Counted from the first letter of the stretch, positions 9,419 to 19,774 are shown. The stretch: 64,000 nucleotides of DNA from Zooshikella ganghwensis DSM 15267 (GCF_000428585.1 NZ_AUAF01000010.1:1-64000), one strand, 5' to 3'. Notes: generated by a model from the letters alone, not told the origin. Translations and numbers: made by a program.

Positions 9419-9793
9419 CTAGAAGTCTTTAGGGGCTTGTTCGAACACTAGGTTTACTTGTTGTTGCTGGGCTAAACGATTAATTTCAGCATGAAGCCGT
9501 TTACCAACGCCTCTGTTTCGAGTTACTTTTCGCACACACATGGAGCGAATATGCCAGTCATGTTCAAGTTGTTCAACTACTGCAGCACCCACAAGCCGGT
9601 CATTGAAACGGGCTCCAATAAAGTGGGTCACTGGCTGCTCAATAATGGATTGAACAAACTGTTTAACTCGGCTAATGGCATGATGGTTTTCATAGTCACA
9701 TAACATCCAGTTAGGCGCATCCAAGTAAATCTTGGTTAAATCCTCACGGTCTTGTTCGCTGGGAAAGTCAATAATTTCAACAATAATCGGCAT
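9419..9793 (-). CDS. panM: PanM/PanZ-like GNAT acetyltransferase
   Basis: 124 residues, close to E. coli PanZ (127). The shared pattern is SEQDREDLTKIY at the N-terminus, IGARFNDRLVGAAVV in the core, and the acetyl-CoA-binding loop VRKVTRNRGVGKRL. PanM/PanZ proteins bind acetyl-CoA and trigger self-cleavage of aspartate decarboxylase PanD, tying pantothenate synthesis to CoA level. The C-terminus is shorter than in E. coli, ending just after the GNAT core. No panD is nearby. A generic GNAT enzyme remains possible, but the N-terminal match favours PanM. Confidence 0.7.
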   Translation of the reverse strand: MPIIVEIIDFPSEQDREDLTKIYLDAPNWMLCDYENHHAISRVKQFVQSIIEQPVTHFIGARFNDRLVGAAVVEQLEHDWHIRSMCVRKVTRNRGVGKRLHAEINRLAQQQQVNLVFEQAPKDF

Positions 9794-10246
9794 AATTAAC
9801 CATCGTCTTAAAACACAAGTCGTATTCTAAACAGCTTCTATGTAGGATCATTAGATAGCATGTTTGTTATGAGCCTACCATAAGTCGAGTATATACCCTG
9901 CGTGAACTCTTTTTTATACACATTATCGTTAGCACTCATTATTTATGGGATGGTGATGTATTACTTATGTAAGCTAAATTACTCTGTGTTGAAGTGTATA
10001 TGTATATACAACTCCTTTGCTAAATACTCGGTAAATTAGCTTAAAATGCGGGCAAAATGATTATATCTGCGGTTATAATGTGCCTATCTTTAAATTGGTG
10101 ATAAGTTTTAATGGGTTAATTTATACCTAAAACGGCAAGTGTATTTGAAGCAAGCACCCATATATGGGTGAGAAGTGTGCTGAAGTAAGCTTTGAACTCA
10201 TTATCAAATAAATTCATATCAACAAGATGAGTGCGTGGAGATCGAA
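9794..10246. other. Intergenic region upstream of hisB
   Basis: About 450 AT-rich bases separate the divergent panM-like and hisB genes. No ORF is credible. The only structure I see is the 16-base palindrome at 10155-10170. No histidine-rich leader peptide, as would mark an attenuator, was found by eye. Confidence 0.5.
10155..10170. promoter_or_regulatory. Perfect 16-bp palindrome upstream of hisB
   Basis: CACCCATATATGGGTG is a perfect dyad about 75 bases before the hisB start. It could be an operator for a dimeric regulator. No regulator is identified, and chance occurrence is possible. Confidence 0.3.
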
Positions 10247-10840
10247 ATGGTGAGTCGTACTGCCACTGTAGAACGCAATACCCTGGAAACTCAAATCAAA
10301 GTGACAGTGAATCTGGATGGTTCTGGAAAATCACAGTTTGATACAGGCGTTCCCTTTTTAGAGCATATGCTAGATCAGATTGCACGACATGGTCTGATTG
10401 ATATGACAATTGTGGCCAAGGGCGATAACCATATTGATGATCACCATACTGTTGAAGACATTGGCATCACACTTGGTCAGGCTACTAGCCAAGCGCTTGG
10501 TGATAAAGCGGGTATTACTCGCTATGGTCATGCCTATGTTCCTCTAGATGAAGCACTGTCTCGAGTAGTGGTTGATTTTTCGGGTCGGCCGGGGCTGGAG
10601 TTTCATGTTCCTTTTACTCGCGCGATGATAGGACAGTTTGATGTGGATTTGTGCTATGAGTTTTTCCAAGGGTTTGTGAATCATGCGCTTGTGTCCTTGC
10701 ATGTGGATAACTTGCGGGGGCGTAATGCTCACCACCAAATAGAAACGGTATTTAAAGCATTTGGGCGCGCACTGCGTATGGCGTTGACCCTTGACTCACG
10801 AATGTCTGGCATTGTGCCCTCCACCAAAGGCAGCCTATAA
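10247..10840 (+). CDS. hisB: Imidazoleglycerol-phosphate dehydratase
   Basis: 197 residues, the standard length of the single-domain enzyme (no fused phosphatase). It carries the metal-binding signatures DDHHTVED and NAHHQIE, plus [13 protein letters not shown] and the C-terminal PSTKG. It dehydrates imidazole-glycerol phosphate to imidazole-acetol phosphate, the sixth step of histidine synthesis. I chose the ATG at 10247 because GGAG lies 8 bases upstream and the Pseudomonas proteins begin at the same place; an upstream GTG at 10235 is in frame but lies on the ribosome binding site. It is the first gene of hisBHAF. Confidence 0.96.
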   Translation: MVSRTATVERNTLETQIKVTVNLDGSGKSQFDTGVPFLEHMLDQIARHGLIDMTIVAKGDNHIDDHHTVEDIGITLGQATSQALGDKAGITRYGHAYVPLDEALSRVVVDFSGRPGLEFHVPFTRAMIGQFDVDLCYEFFQGFVNHALVSLHVDNLRGRNAHHQIETVFKAFGRALRMALTLDSRMSGIVPSTKGSL

Positions 10841-10893
10841 GAAATTTCACTTTCTTAAATTAAGTTTGATTAATTAGAAAACGAGGGTTGTTC

Positions 10894-11535
10894 ATGAAAC
10901 GTGTGGTGGTGGTGGACTATGGCATGGGGAACTTGCACTCTGTGGCAAAAGCGCTGGAGCATGTCGCGCCTATTGACTGGCGAGTACAGGTAAGTGCTGA
11001 TGCAGAAGTGATTCGCCATGCTGATCATGTGGTATTTCCCGGGGTTGGTGCTATCCGTGACTGTATGGCTGAGATTAAGCGCTTGCACTTGGATGAATTG
11101 ATCAAAGAAATTGTTCAGCGAATACCTGTACTCGGTATTTGTGTAGGGATGCAGTCGCTACTCAGTCACAGTGAAGAAAATGAAGGTGTTGATTGCATTG
11201 ACTTGATTCCAGGTCATGTACGTTTTTTTGGTAAACACTTAAAGGATGAGCACAGCCAACGATTAAAAGTACCGCATATGGGGTGGAATCAAGTTGAGCA
11301 AGTAGGAGGCCACCCTATTTGGCAAGGTATTCCTGATAATAGTCGCTTTTACTTTGTGCATAGCTATTACGTTCAAGCTGATCAGCCTGCAGATGTTATT
11401 GGACGTGCCTACTACGGGGTGAAACTCGATGCTGTGCTGGCTGTGGATAACTTAGTTGCAGTGCAGTTTCACCCAGAAAAAAGTGCAGCGCTGGGACTTC
11501 AGCTGCTGAAAAATTTTCTTTCCTGGCAACCATAA
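10894..11535 (+). CDS. hisH: Imidazole glycerol phosphate synthase, glutaminase subunit
   Basis: 213 residues. This is a class I glutamine amidotransferase: [11 protein letters not shown] at the N-terminus, the nucleophile Cys in GICVGMQ, and the His/Glu pair in QFHPEKSA. It releases ammonia from glutamine and channels it to HisF. The start is the ATG at 10894 with GAGGG upstream. It lies 53 bases after hisB and 15 bases before hisA. Confidence 0.96.
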   Translation: MKRVVVVDYGMGNLHSVAKALEHVAPIDWRVQVSADAEVIRHADHVVFPGVGAIRDCMAEIKRLHLDELIKEIVQRIPVLGICVGMQSLLSHSEENEGVDCIDLIPGHVRFFGKHLKDEHSQRLKVPHMGWNQVEQVGGHPIWQGIPDNSRFYFVHSYYVQADQPADVIGRAYYGVKLDAVLAVDNLVAVQFHPEKSAALGLQLLKNFLSWQP

Positions 11536-11550
11536 GATAGGGCTTTCTCA

Positions 11551-12300
11551 ATGTTGTTAATTCCAGCCATTGACTTAAAAGATGGAGAATGTGTTCGTTT
11601 ACGCCAAGGTGAAATGGCCGATGCTACCGTCTTCAGCGATGATCCAGTTGCCATGGCAAGTCATTGGGTTGATATGGGATGTCGTCGCCTGCACTTGGTC
11701 GATTTAAATGGAGCCTTTGCAGGAGAACCTGTGAATGGGGAAATTGTTAAAGCTATAGCTAAGGCCTACCCTAATCTACCTATTCAGATTGGTGGTGGTA
11801 TTCGCTCACTCGCTACGATCGAAGCCTACCTTAGGGCTGGAGTGCATTATGTGATCATTGGTACTCAAGCGGTTAAACAACCTGAATTTGTAGCCGAAGC
11901 TTGTGCAGCTTTTCCTGATCATATTATTGTGGGATTAGATGCCAAAGATGGCATGGTAGCCATTGATGGTTGGGCAACAGTGACCTCGGTTAATGTGATT
12001 GAGCTGGCTCAACGCTTTGTGAATGATGGCGTCTCTGCCATTGTTTACACTGATATTGCCCGAGATGGCATGATGCAAGGGGTCAATGTTGAAGCAACAG
12101 TACAGCTTGCTGAGCAGTGTAATATTCCAGTGATTGCATCAGGTGGCATCACCAATATGGATGATATTCGGGCACTGAGTGCTGTAGCTGATCGCGGTAT
12201 TCTGGGCGCGATAACAGGGCGTGCTATTTACGAGGGCACATTAGATTTGGCTGAAGCACAGGCATTTTGTGATTTATCCACAGAGCAGCGGGGTAGTTAG
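11551..12300 (+). CDS. hisA: ProFAR isomerase
   Basis: 249 residues. This is a (beta-alpha)8 barrel with the paired phosphate-binding loops IGGGIRS and ASGGI, the N-terminal catalytic Asp in IPAIDLKDG, and the second catalytic Asp in [13 protein letters not shown]. It performs the Amadori rearrangement of ProFAR to PRFAR. It is followed immediately by hisF, whose ATG is only 4 bases after the hisA stop, so the two are probably translationally coupled. Confidence 0.96.
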   Translation: MLLIPAIDLKDGECVRLRQGEMADATVFSDDPVAMASHWVDMGCRRLHLVDLNGAFAGEPVNGEIVKAIAKAYPNLPIQIGGGIRSLATIEAYLRAGVHYVIIGTQAVKQPEFVAEACAAFPDHIIVGLDAKDGMVAIDGWATVTSVNVIELAQRFVNDGVSAIVYTDIARDGMMQGVNVEATVQLAEQCNIPVIASGGITNMDDIRALSAVADRGILGAITGRAIYEGTLDLAEAQAFCDLSTEQRGS

Positions 12301-12304
12301 TCAA

Positions 12305-13075
12305 ATGGGTCTAGCGAAACGCATTATTCCCTGTTTGGATGTTGAAAATGGCCGCGTTGTGAAAGGTGTGCAGTTTGTTGATATTCGTGATGCAGGTGAT
12401 CCCGTTGAAGTGGCTAAGCGTTATAACGAGGCTGGGGCGGATGAAATCACGTTTCTGGATATTACCGCCAGTCATGAAGAGCGGGATACCACCGTTCATA
12501 CTGTGGAGCGCATTGCTGGAGAGGTATTTATTCCTCTGACTGTTGGCGGAGGTATTCGTAAGATTGAGGATATACGCACCATGCTCAATGCAGGGGCAGA
12601 TAAAGTCAGCATTAATACCGCTGCTGTCTTCAACCCTGACTTTGTGAAAGCGGCTGCAGACCGTTTTGGTGCTCAGTGCATTGTTGTAGCCATAGATGCG
12701 AAAAAGGTGAGTACACCACAGGAAGAAGATCGGTGGGAAATTTTTACCCATGGAGGCCGTAAACCCACAGGCTTAGATGCAGTTGAATGGGCAACGAAGA
12801 TGGAGGCCTATGGTGCGGGTGAAATTTTACTGACCAGTATGGATCAGGATGGTGTTAAGTCTGGTTATGATTTAGGCGTCACAAGAGCTATCTGTGAGGC
12901 GGTCAATATTCCCGTGATCGCATCAGGTGGAGCGGGTAATCTCGACCATTTGGTGGATGGCATTAAACAAGGCCTGGCTGATGCAGTGCTTGCTGCCAGT
13001 ATTTTTCACTTTGGTGAGTATACGATCCAGCAGGCTAAAGATTATATGCGTCAACAAGGCATAGAAATGCGTTGA
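12305..13075 (+). CDS. hisF: Imidazole glycerol phosphate synthase, cyclase subunit
   Basis: 256 residues from the ATG at 12305 ([13 protein letters not shown]), the usual HisF start and length. The catalytic Asp residues lie in PCLDVENG and [13 protein letters not shown], and the phosphate-binding motifs are GGGIR and ASGGAG. With HisH it forms imidazole glycerol phosphate and AICAR, linking the histidine and purine pathways. It is the last gene of the operon, followed by a strong terminator at 13113. Confidence 0.96.
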   Translation: MGLAKRIIPCLDVENGRVVKGVQFVDIRDAGDPVEVAKRYNEAGADEITFLDITASHEERDTTVHTVERIAGEVFIPLTVGGGIRKIEDIRTMLNAGADKVSINTAAVFNPDFVKAAADRFGAQCIVVAIDAKKVSTPQEEDRWEIFTHGGRKPTGLDAVEWATKMEAYGAGEILLTSMDQDGVKSGYDLGVTRAICEAVNIPVIASGGAGNLDHLVDGIKQGLADAVLAASIFHFGEYTIQQAKDYMRQQGIEMR

Positions 13076-13112
13076 TTGGTGCTTGAATAACACTTATAGC
13101 GGTTTATTCCCC

Positions 13113-13149
13113 AAAAAAAACGGCAATCTTTACTTGGATTGCCGTTTTT
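13113..13149. terminator. Bidirectional rho-independent terminator, hisF / guaD
   Basis: A run of A is followed by CGGCAATC, a 7-base loop region, GATTGCCG and a run of T. The A/T tracts on both flanks let it end both the plus-strand his operon and the minus-strand guaD transcript. Confidence 0.88.
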
Positions 13150-13171
13150 AAATATCACCTACAGTACTGTA

Positions 13172-14503
13172 CTAGTGCGTTGCCTGATCACGTTGATGGC
13201 GAGAAATACCTTTAACAAATGTCTCCTTGATATTTCGATCATCCCCCAGAATACACAGCACAAACAGTGTTTCAAACACATTGTTGCAGTTGTTCATGCG
13301 GTACTGCATGAGTGGCGTACTGTGCAGATCCAGCACGATAAAATCTGCTTCTTTTCCTGGTAAGAAATTACCCAGTTGATCATCCAGCTGTAATGTTTCT
13401 GCGCCTGCTAATGTCGCAAGATAGAATGACTCAAAGGGTGACAGCTTGTCGCCACGCATTTGAGTGACTTTATAGGCTTCATTGAGGGTTTGCAGCATGG
13501 AAAAGCTGGTGCCCGCACCAACATCAGAGCCAAGGCTGACTTTAACCTTATGTTGCTTCATCTGCTTCAGGTTAAATAAGCCACTGCCTAAAAACAGGTT
13601 GGAGGTTGGACAGAAAGAAATGGCTGCATCCTGTCGAGCAAGCCGTTGTATCTCGTCTTCACAGAGGTGAATACCATGAGCAAACACCGAGCGTGGACCT
13701 ACTAAACCATAATGGTCATAGACATCTAGATAGTGGCAACGTTCTGGGAACAGCTCACTGATCCAGGCAATTTCTTTGTGGTTTTCGGATAAGTGGGTCT
13801 GCATGTACAAGCCATCATACTCTTTGAGTAAGTGGCCAGCTGCTTCGAGCTGTTCAGGGGTACTGGTGATGGCAAAGCGTGGAGTGACAGCATAATGTAA
13901 GCGACCTTTGCCATGCCACTGCTCAATAAGAGTACGGCTTTGTGTAAATCCTGCCTCTGGCGTATCACGAACCGTTTCTGGTGCATGACGGTCCATAAGC
14001 ACTTTACCTGTTATCAAGCACATATCGCGCTGGTAGGCTTCTTTGAATAGGGCTTCTGCAGATTCAGCGTGGACACTGGAAAAGGCCATTGCTGTCGTGG
14101 TGCCATTACGAAGTAACTCATCAAGGTATACGCCGGCGACTTGCTGAGCATACTCCAAGCTCTGGAATTTACTCTCCGTAGGGAAAGTATAGGTTTCCAG
14201 CCAGTCGAGTAGCTGTTCACCAAAAGCAGCAATCATTTCTGTTTGAGGAAAGTGGTTATGTGTATCAATAAACCCTGGAGTAATGATGGCATTTGGGTAA
14301 GTTGTGATAGGAAACCCTGATGGGAGTGTGGGTAGAATTTGATCGGCAGGCCCCAGGCGCTCAACCTTACCTTCATCATTAATCACCAGAATACCATCAG
14401 CATAGTACTCATAGGCTTCTTCTGGTGTTGCTGTGGATGTTGGGTCTGCAAGGCAGTGAAAGATGCCTGCTCGATATGCATGGCTGACAGATTGTTTACT
14501 CAT
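13172..14503 (-). CDS. guaD: Guanine deaminase
   Basis: 443 residues, typical for GuaD. This is an amidohydrolase-superfamily enzyme with the zinc motif PGFIDTHNHFPQ, the substrate-loop pattern TPRFAITST, the metal His in MQTHLSEN, HGIHL, and the catalytic Asp in LGSDVGAGTSF. It hydrolyses guanine to xanthine and ammonia, a salvage and nitrogen-release step. It is transcribed alone on the minus strand, converging on the his operon. No xanthine dehydrogenase genes are adjacent. Confidence 0.92.
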   Translation of the reverse strand: MSKQSVSHAYRAGIFHCLADPTSTATPEEAYEYYADGILVINDEGKVERLGPADQILPTLPSGFPITTYPNAIITPGFIDTHNHFPQTEMIAAFGEQLLDWLETYTFPTESKFQSLEYAQQVAGVYLDELLRNGTTTAMAFSSVHAESAEALFKEAYQRDMCLITGKVLMDRHAPETVRDTPEAGFTQSRTLIEQWHGKGRLHYAVTPRFAITSTPEQLEAAGHLLKEYDGLYMQTHLSENHKEIAWISELFPERCHYLDVYDHYGLVGPRSVFAHGIHLCEDEIQRLARQDAAISFCPTSNLFLGSGLFNLKQMKQHKVKVSLGSDVGAGTSFSMLQTLNEAYKVTQMRGDKLSPFESFYLATLAGAETLQLDDQLGNFLPGKEADFIVLDLHSTPLMQYRMNNCNNVFETLFVLCILGDDRNIKETFVKGISRHQRDQATH

Positions 14504-14855
14504 GGCATTAGGACTATTTTTAACTACTGCTTAAAGTTTATTCACTTCGGATACCCTTTGTGTGCCGCATTTACAGCGAAGTAGCTGCAGCACGAATGTT
14601 TTACTGGATATGACGAAGCACGTTTTAAACACTGCGAGCAAAATGATGGCATATGGGGACTGAATCCAATGCGATGACTGAAGTTTGCTGATGGACTGAT
14701 AAAGCAAATTTTAGTCAATAATTGACTCACAAACGCTCAATTCTATTTAAAGTGAGACTGGCGGTCTAATGCTTTTAAGTGGTTTTTTTCACATAAAAAA
14801 ATGCCCTTTTAGAAAGGGCATTTGTTCAGCTTGAAAAATGTGTATGTGCTGTTGC
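14504..14855. other. Intergenic gap between guaD and ctpA
   Basis: About 350 bases with no credible ORF. It must contain the guaD promoter; I could not pick one confidently. The ctpA terminator lies at its left end in minus-strand sense (14795-14819). Confidence 0.5.
14795..14819 (-). terminator. Rho-independent terminator after ctpA
   Basis: In plus-strand order this is a run of A, ATGCCCTTT, a short loop and AAAGGGCAT. Read on the minus strand it is a 9-bp stem followed by a T run, placed some 35 bases after the ctpA stop. Confidence 0.85.
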
Positions 14856-16175
14856 TTAAGGTGATGTTTTAACAGCAATATGTAAACCTTTTAGTAAGTT
14901 TAGTGCTTGTTGAACTTGGTAATCTTTCTCTGCAAGGTCATCTGTGTTGCTGGCTGTTGCCTGTGATGAGGGTTTGTCTGCTTTACCATTTCCGTTCGAA
15001 AGGTGTCTTGCCAGGTCAGCCTCTTTGTAAGAGGCGGCATTTTCATCTTCGATCTTGGTGACTTTAGCGCGGTCAACTCGAATATCGGGGGAAATACCAT
15101 GTGCTTGAATAGACCGCCCATTTGGCGTGAAGTAGAGTGCTGTTGTGAGCTTTAATGCACGATCACGGTTAAGTGGTAGCACAGTTTGCACTGAGCCTTT
15201 GCCAAAGCTATCTGTACCCATAATGATGGCACGCTTATGATCTTGTAAGGCACCTGCAACAATCTCAGAAGCGGAGGCTGATCCGGCATTGATCAGTACA
15301 ACCATCGGTACTCCATCAGATGGGTCGTCGACTGTAGCATTAAAACGTAATTCTGAATTGGGGATACGACCTTCAGTGTAAACAATAGTCCCTTTGGTTA
15401 AGAATGCATCTGATACGTTAACCGCTGCTTCCAATACGCCGCCAGGGTTATTACGGAGGTCTAAGATAATGCCATTTAAGCCGTTAGCTGACTTTTTAAG
15501 CTTTTGCAAGCTTTTGATCACCTCTTCACCCGTTGAGGTTTGGAATTGGGTTACACGTAAGTAGCCATATTTTTGGTTGAGAACTTTATGCTTAACACTT
15601 TGGACTTTGATTACTGCACGTTTGAGTGTGAGCGTGAATGGTGCGCTTTTTCCTTCTCTCACAATCGTCAGGCTGATGGGTTCACCTACTTTGCCACGCA
15701 TCTTTTCAACAGCTTCCAGTAAGGAGAGGCCTTTAACAGGCTTGTTGTCGAGTTTGATGATTAAATCGCCAGCCTGAATACCTGCTTTTGCCGCAGGAGT
15801 ATCATCGATAGGGGCTACCACTTTAATAAAGCCATCTTCCATCCCTACTTCAATACCCAAACCGCCAAACTCACCCGTGGTATTAATTTGCAGGTCCTTG
15901 TAGTCATCAGGCGAAAGGTAGGCTGAGTGTGGATCAAGTCCAGATAACATGCCTCGAATGGCATTTTCTAAGAGCGTTTTGTCATCAATCTGTTCAACGT
16001 AAGCAACCTTGATACGATCGTAAACTTCAACGAATGTTCTTAAATCTTCAAGTGGAAGGCGTGGCTGGACTTGCTCTTTGATTTGCTCTTCAGCACCTAC
16101 GGGGATTGCCAGTGTTAGAGCAAGGGTGACACTGCCAAATAATGACCAAAGCTTACGGTGTGTCATATTCATCAA
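14856..16175 (-). CDS. ctpA: Carboxyl-terminal processing protease, S41 family
   Basis: 439 residues. A signal peptide (LALTLAIPVGAEE) is followed by a helical region, a PDZ domain (FGGLGIEVGMEDG to KLDNKPVKG, about residues 95-180), and the S41 protease core. The catalytic Ser is in GSASASEIVAGAL and the Lys in FGKGSVQ; LDLRNNPGG is also diagnostic. It acts in the periplasm on C-terminal tails, and in Pseudomonas CtpA-type enzymes degrade murein hydrolases with a partner lipoprotein. It lies 44 bases downstream of envC in the same direction, the usual gpmI-envC-ctpA order, which supports a cell-wall role. Confidence 0.93.
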   Translation of the reverse strand: MMNMTHRKLWSLFGSVTLALTLAIPVGAEEQIKEQVQPRLPLEDLRTFVEVYDRIKVAYVEQIDDKTLLENAIRGMLSGLDPHSAYLSPDDYKDLQINTTGEFGGLGIEVGMEDGFIKVVAPIDDTPAAKAGIQAGDLIIKLDNKPVKGLSLLEAVEKMRGKVGEPISLTIVREGKSAPFTLTLKRAVIKVQSVKHKVLNQKYGYLRVTQFQTSTGEEVIKSLQKLKKSANGLNGIILDLRNNPGGVLEAAVNVSDAFLTKGTIVYTEGRIPNSELRFNATVDDPSDGVPMVVLINAGSASASEIVAGALQDHKRAIIMGTDSFGKGSVQTVLPLNRDRALKLTTALYFTPNGRSIQAHGISPDIRVDRAKVTKIEDENAASYKEADLARHLSNGNGKADKPSSQATASNTDDLAEKDYQVQQALNLLKGLHIAVKTSP

Positions 16176-16219
16176 TTACTCTCAGATAAATCAAAGTCTG
16201 TAAGTGTAGTTATATCCCA

Positions 16220-17428
16220 TTACTGGGCTACACACCAATGTAATGGATTTTGCGGTTTTCCTTTGCGGCGAATTTCAAAATATAAGCCATTCTCTTGCCG
16301 CCCTCCGGTATTACCTACGGTTGCTACTTTTTCCCCAGCTTTAACCCAGTCTCCTGTTTCCTTTAACAGAGTCTGGTTATGAGCATATAAGCTCAAAAAG
16401 CCATCGCCATGGTCAATGATTAGCAATAATCCAGATCCACGCAGCCACTCTGAGAAGACAACGCGGCCATGATGAATAGCATAGATGGGCTTACCTGCAC
16501 CTGCTTGAATAAACAGACCATTGTTACGAAGCTTGGTCTGTTTATTCATTGCACCAAATGACTGCGTAATGACTCCTTTTGCGGGTAAGGGCATCTTACC
16601 TTTATTGAATTGGAAAGGTTTGCCTGGTACCACGAGGTTGGCAATGGTACTCTGTAAATTTTTTAAAACTTGCTCTAGTTCGCGTCTGTCCTGTTCTAAT
16701 TTTGAAAGCTCTTTATCTTTACTTGCAATGGTTTTTAGCAGCGTTGTAATAATTTGCTGGCGTTCGTTATGTCGCTTAGAAAGCTGTTCTTTGGCTTTAA
16801 CAACTTCCATTCGTTGTTCATTTAACTTTAGCTGTTGCTGATTTATTTGGTCAGTAACTAATTTCAGTTCTTGTAATGTCTGGTTATAAGCTTTGATTTC
16901 TTTAATTCTTGATGCATTAAAATAGTCAAGATACTCAAGCTGCCGGGCCAGTTTCATCGGATCCTGCTGGTTTAGCAGCAGTTTCAGATAAGGTTGATGT
17001 CCTGCGAGATAGGCGGCACGGAGTGTGGCCGCCAGTCCTTGTTGTTGGCGCTGCTTAGCAACATCAAGGTGATGTTGCCGGGTTTGATACTTTTTTAGTT
17101 GTTGCTGGCCCTCCACTAGCCGGCGTTCAATGTTGGCAATTTCCTTATGCAAGCGTTCCATTTCAACTTCAGTTTTACGAAGTGACTCTTGTGCGGCAGA
17201 ACGTTTTTGCTTCATTTCGTCCAACAAATCACGCATACGTGAGATATCAGCTTCAAGTTGATCGAGTTGTTGCTTGGTTGCTGCTTCATCATTGATTTGT
17301 GGCGATTTATCAGCCTGAACCTGAAATGCACCAAACCACAGTGGTAATGAAAGGCCGATAATACAAATGAGCTTTTTAGCCATTCGGGGCTTTGGAGTTG
17401 AATTGCTTATCATCTTGTCATTCTTCAA
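16220..17428 (-). CDS. envC: Murein hydrolase activator EnvC
   Basis: 402 residues. A signal peptide (LICIIGLSLPLWFGAFQVQA) is followed by a long coiled coil (about residues 45-270, many Gln/Lys/Leu heptads) and a C-terminal LytM/M23 domain (about 290-400). The LytM zinc ligands are degenerate: NNGLFIQAG replaces the usual His and Asp region, and YFEIR replaces the HxH-type end. This is expected for EnvC, which activates amidases at the septum rather than cutting peptidoglycan. The start is uncertain: Met at 17428, or an internal Met nearer the hydrophobic core. Confidence 0.92.
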   Translation of the reverse strand: MKNDKMISNSTPKPRMAKKLICIIGLSLPLWFGAFQVQADKSPQINDEAATKQQLDQLEADISRMRDLLDEMKQKRSAAQESLRKTEVEMERLHKEIANIERRLVEGQQQLKKYQTRQHHLDVAKQRQQQGLAATLRAAYLAGHQPYLKLLLNQQDPMKLARQLEYLDYFNASRIKEIKAYNQTLQELKLVTDQINQQQLKLNEQRMEVVKAKEQLSKRHNERQQIITTLLKTIASKDKELSKLEQDRRELEQVLKNLQSTIANLVVPGKPFQFNKGKMPLPAKGVITQSFGAMNKQTKLRNNGLFIQAGAGKPIYAIHHGRVVFSEWLRGSGLLLIIDHGDGFLSLYAHNQTLLKETGDWVKAGEKVATVGNTGGRQENGLYFEIRRKGKPQNPLHWCVAQ

Positions 17429-17473
17429 AAACGGATTCGGGTTAAGTATGCATGTAGCTCTAAATATAAATAA

Positions 17474-17513
17474 AGCCCGAATACCACAAACGGGTATTCG
17501 GGCTCATTTTTTT
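17474..17513. terminator. Hairpin between gpmI and envC
   Basis: AGCCCGAATACC and GGGTATTCGGGCT form a 12-bp stem around a six-base loop. A T run follows on the plus-strand side, and the minus-strand side has only an interrupted T tract. It lies between gpmI and envC, so it may lower read-through into envC-ctpA. Confidence 0.7.
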
Positions 17514-17545
17514 ATAACAAAATGTGATTAATGATGAGTGCTTGG

Positions 17546-19090
17546 TTAATGTTTGATAAGCGACTTTCCAGTCATTTCCTCAGGCTGAGGAAGCGCCATT
17601 AAATCCAACAGTGAAGGGGCTATGTCAGACAAAACACCACCATCATGCAGCTGGATTTGCTTAGGTCCACAGTACAGCAAAGGTACTAACTCTGTTGTAT
17701 GCGCTGTATGAGCCTGGCCTGTTTCCTTGTTCACCATGAGCTCAGCATTACCATGGTCAGCAGTAATGAGACACTGGCCGTTAACTTCCTCTAACGCGGC
17801 AACAACACGACCCACACATTCATCCAGACACTCAATGGCTTTCACAGCTGCATCGTAATCACCCGTATGGCCCACCATATCGCCATTCGCGTAATTACAG
17901 ACAACTAAATCAAACTGACCACTTTTGATTGCATCTACCAGTTTATCAGTCACTTCTGGCGCACTCATTTCTGGCTGTAAGTCATAGGTGGCTACTTTAG
18001 GAGAGTTGACCAGAATACGGGTTTCACCTTCATAAGGCTCTTCTCTTCCGCAGCTGAAGAAGAAGGTGACATGGGCATATTTTTCGGTTTCTGCAATCCG
18101 TAATTGGGTTTTACCTAGGTTAGCCAGGTATTCTCCCAGTCCATTCTCGAGCACAGCAGGTGGGTAAGCGCTAGGAGCAGCAAGGTCGGCTGAATACTGG
18201 GTAAGCATGACAAAGCCAGCTAGCTCTCTAACCACCTCTCGCTCAAAGCCTGAAAATTCTTTATCTACGAACACTTGAGTGAGTTGGCGAGCGCGGTCTG
18301 CACGGAAGTTCATAAAGATGACCGCATCTCCCTCTTCAATAAATGCAGGATTGTTACTTTCGTCAACAATAGCTGTTGCTTTGACAAATTCGTCATTTTC
18401 ATCACGCTCGTAAGCGGCCTTAAGCCCTGCAACTGCTGTGTCAGCAGTGAACTTAGCTTTACCTTGGGTAAGTAAGTCATAGGCTGTTTGAACACGATCC
18501 CAGCGCTTGTCCCGATCCATGGCAAAGTAGCGACCAATAATGCTAGCGATTCGACCTACTCCAAGGTCTTTTAGCTTGGCATCCATTGCTGCAAGCGAGT
18601 TTTCAGCACTTCTAGGCGGCGTATCACGACCATCTAGAAAGGCATGTACGTAGACTTTTGTTGCACCTTGTTTAACGGCAAGATCAACCATGGCATGTAA
18701 GTGAGACTCATGACTATGGACACCACCAGGAGACATCAGGCCCATAATATGTACAGCTTTATTAGCTTGAGCAGCAGCTTGTACTGGCTTGACTAAGACT
18801 TCGTTAGTATAGAAGTCACCATCCTCAATAGCTTTGCTGATACGGGTGAGTTCTTGGTAAACAACACGCCCTGCACCGAGGTTCATGTGTCCCACTTCTG
18901 AGTTACCCATTTGGCCATGCGGTAGACCCACATCATTCCCTGATCCAGAAACGAGCGCATGAGGGTTATTTGCCCAGAGTTTATCCCAAACGGGTTTGTT
19001 GGCTCCAGCAATGGCATTTGCTTCGCTTTCTTCACGATAACCAAAACCATCCAAAATGATGAGAGCTGTAGTACAACGTTTGTCAGTCAT
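17546..19090 (-). CDS. gpmI: 2,3-bisphosphoglycerate-independent phosphoglycerate mutase
   Basis: 514 residues, the standard length. It is an alkaline-phosphatase-superfamily enzyme with two Mn ions: [12 protein letters not shown] near the N-terminus, the phosphoserine nucleophile in [31 protein letters not shown], and ITADHGNAE plus AHTTELVP near the C-terminus. It interconverts 3- and 2-phosphoglycerate in glycolysis and gluconeogenesis. It is divergent from yibN across a 250-base gap, the conserved arrangement in gammaproteobacteria. Confidence 0.97.
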   Translation of the reverse strand: MTDKRCTTALIILDGFGYREESEANAIAGANKPVWDKLWANNPHALVSGSGNDVGLPHGQMGNSEVGHMNLGAGRVVYQELTRISKAIEDGDFYTNEVLVKPVQAAAQANKAVHIMGLMSPGGVHSHESHLHAMVDLAVKQGATKVYVHAFLDGRDTPPRSAENSLAAMDAKLKDLGVGRIASIIGRYFAMDRDKRWDRVQTAYDLLTQGKAKFTADTAVAGLKAAYERDENDEFVKATAIVDESNNPAFIEEGDAVIFMNFRADRARQLTQVFVDKEFSGFEREVVRELAGFVMLTQYSADLAAPSAYPPAVLENGLGEYLANLGKTQLRIAETEKYAHVTFFFSCGREEPYEGETRILVNSPKVATYDLQPEMSAPEVTDKLVDAIKSGQFDLVVCNYANGDMVGHTGDYDAAVKAIECLDECVGRVVAALEEVNGQCLITADHGNAELMVNKETGQAHTAHTTELVPLLYCGPKQIQLHDGGVLSDIAPSLLDLMALPQPEEMTGKSLIKH

Positions 19091-19343
19091 AGGATTCCAC
19101 TACTTATGTGAAGGGTAAGTGAACGAGAAATACTAACGATTCCTGAAGTGAATAGCTATTGATACTGGCTACTAAGTATACATCACTAAGCAAACAATTG
19201 TGCTGCATCAATTATGTGTTTTGCCTTAGTGTTGAGTGCCAATTTGATTCACTCAAAGCATGTTTAAAAGACAATGGGTGTTTAGCCAGGAAATGTAACA
19301 CGCTATACTTGCTAGCTTGATTAATATCGGGTTGGTAAGTTAG

Positions 19344-19760
19344 ATGGAACACCTAATCGTATTTGTCAGTAATCACCCAGTGTTGGTTACTTCATTTGTT
19401 GTGTTGTTATTGCTCCTGCTATTTACTGAGAGCCGAAAAGCAGGCAAGACAGTGACGACCCAACAGGCGACACAGTTGATTAATCAGCAGCAAGCAAAAG
19501 TGGTTGATGTAAGAGAGCGAAAAGAGTTTTCAGAAGGACATATTGTGGATGCGATCAATATTCCTCTCAATAAGCTGACAGAGCACATGTCAGAGTTGGA
19601 AAAGTTCAAAGACACTCCCATTATTATTGTTGATAATATGGGACAGCATGCAAGCTCTGCAGGTAAAGCCCTAAGCAAAGCGGGCTATACGCATGTGGTT
19701 CGATTACAGGGTGGAATTTCTGGCTGGCGGGGAGAGAATCTTCCGTTAGTGAAGTCCTAG
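19344..19760 (+). CDS. yibN: YibN-type membrane-anchored rhodanese-like protein
   Basis: 138 residues. One N-terminal transmembrane helix (residues about 12-28, rich in Leu) is followed by a rhodanese-like domain (about 40-135). The usual catalytic Cys loop is replaced by IIIVDNMGQ, with Asp97 at the Cys position. I recall E. coli YibN having Asp there as well, so this is a family trait and not a local mutation. It is probably not a sulfurtransferase; YibN has been linked to membrane protein insertion. It is first in yibN-grxC-secB. Confidence 0.88.
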   Translation: MEHLIVFVSNHPVLVTSFVVLLLLLLFTESRKAGKTVTTQQATQLINQQQAKVVDVRERKEFSEGHIVDAINIPLNKLTEHMSELEKFKDTPIIIVDNMGQHASSAGKALSKAGYTHVVRLQGGISGWRGENLPLVKS

Positions 19761-19774
19761 TGCAGGGATTGTCG

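Noticed and set aside
16220-16500. Missing zinc ligands in the EnvC LytM domain as gene decay
   Set aside because: EnvC proteins are naturally degenerate there because they activate amidases and do not cut peptidoglycan themselves.
19344-19760. Loss of the rhodanese catalytic Cys in YibN as a mutation
   Set aside because: As I recall, E. coli YibN also has Asp at this position, so it is a family feature.
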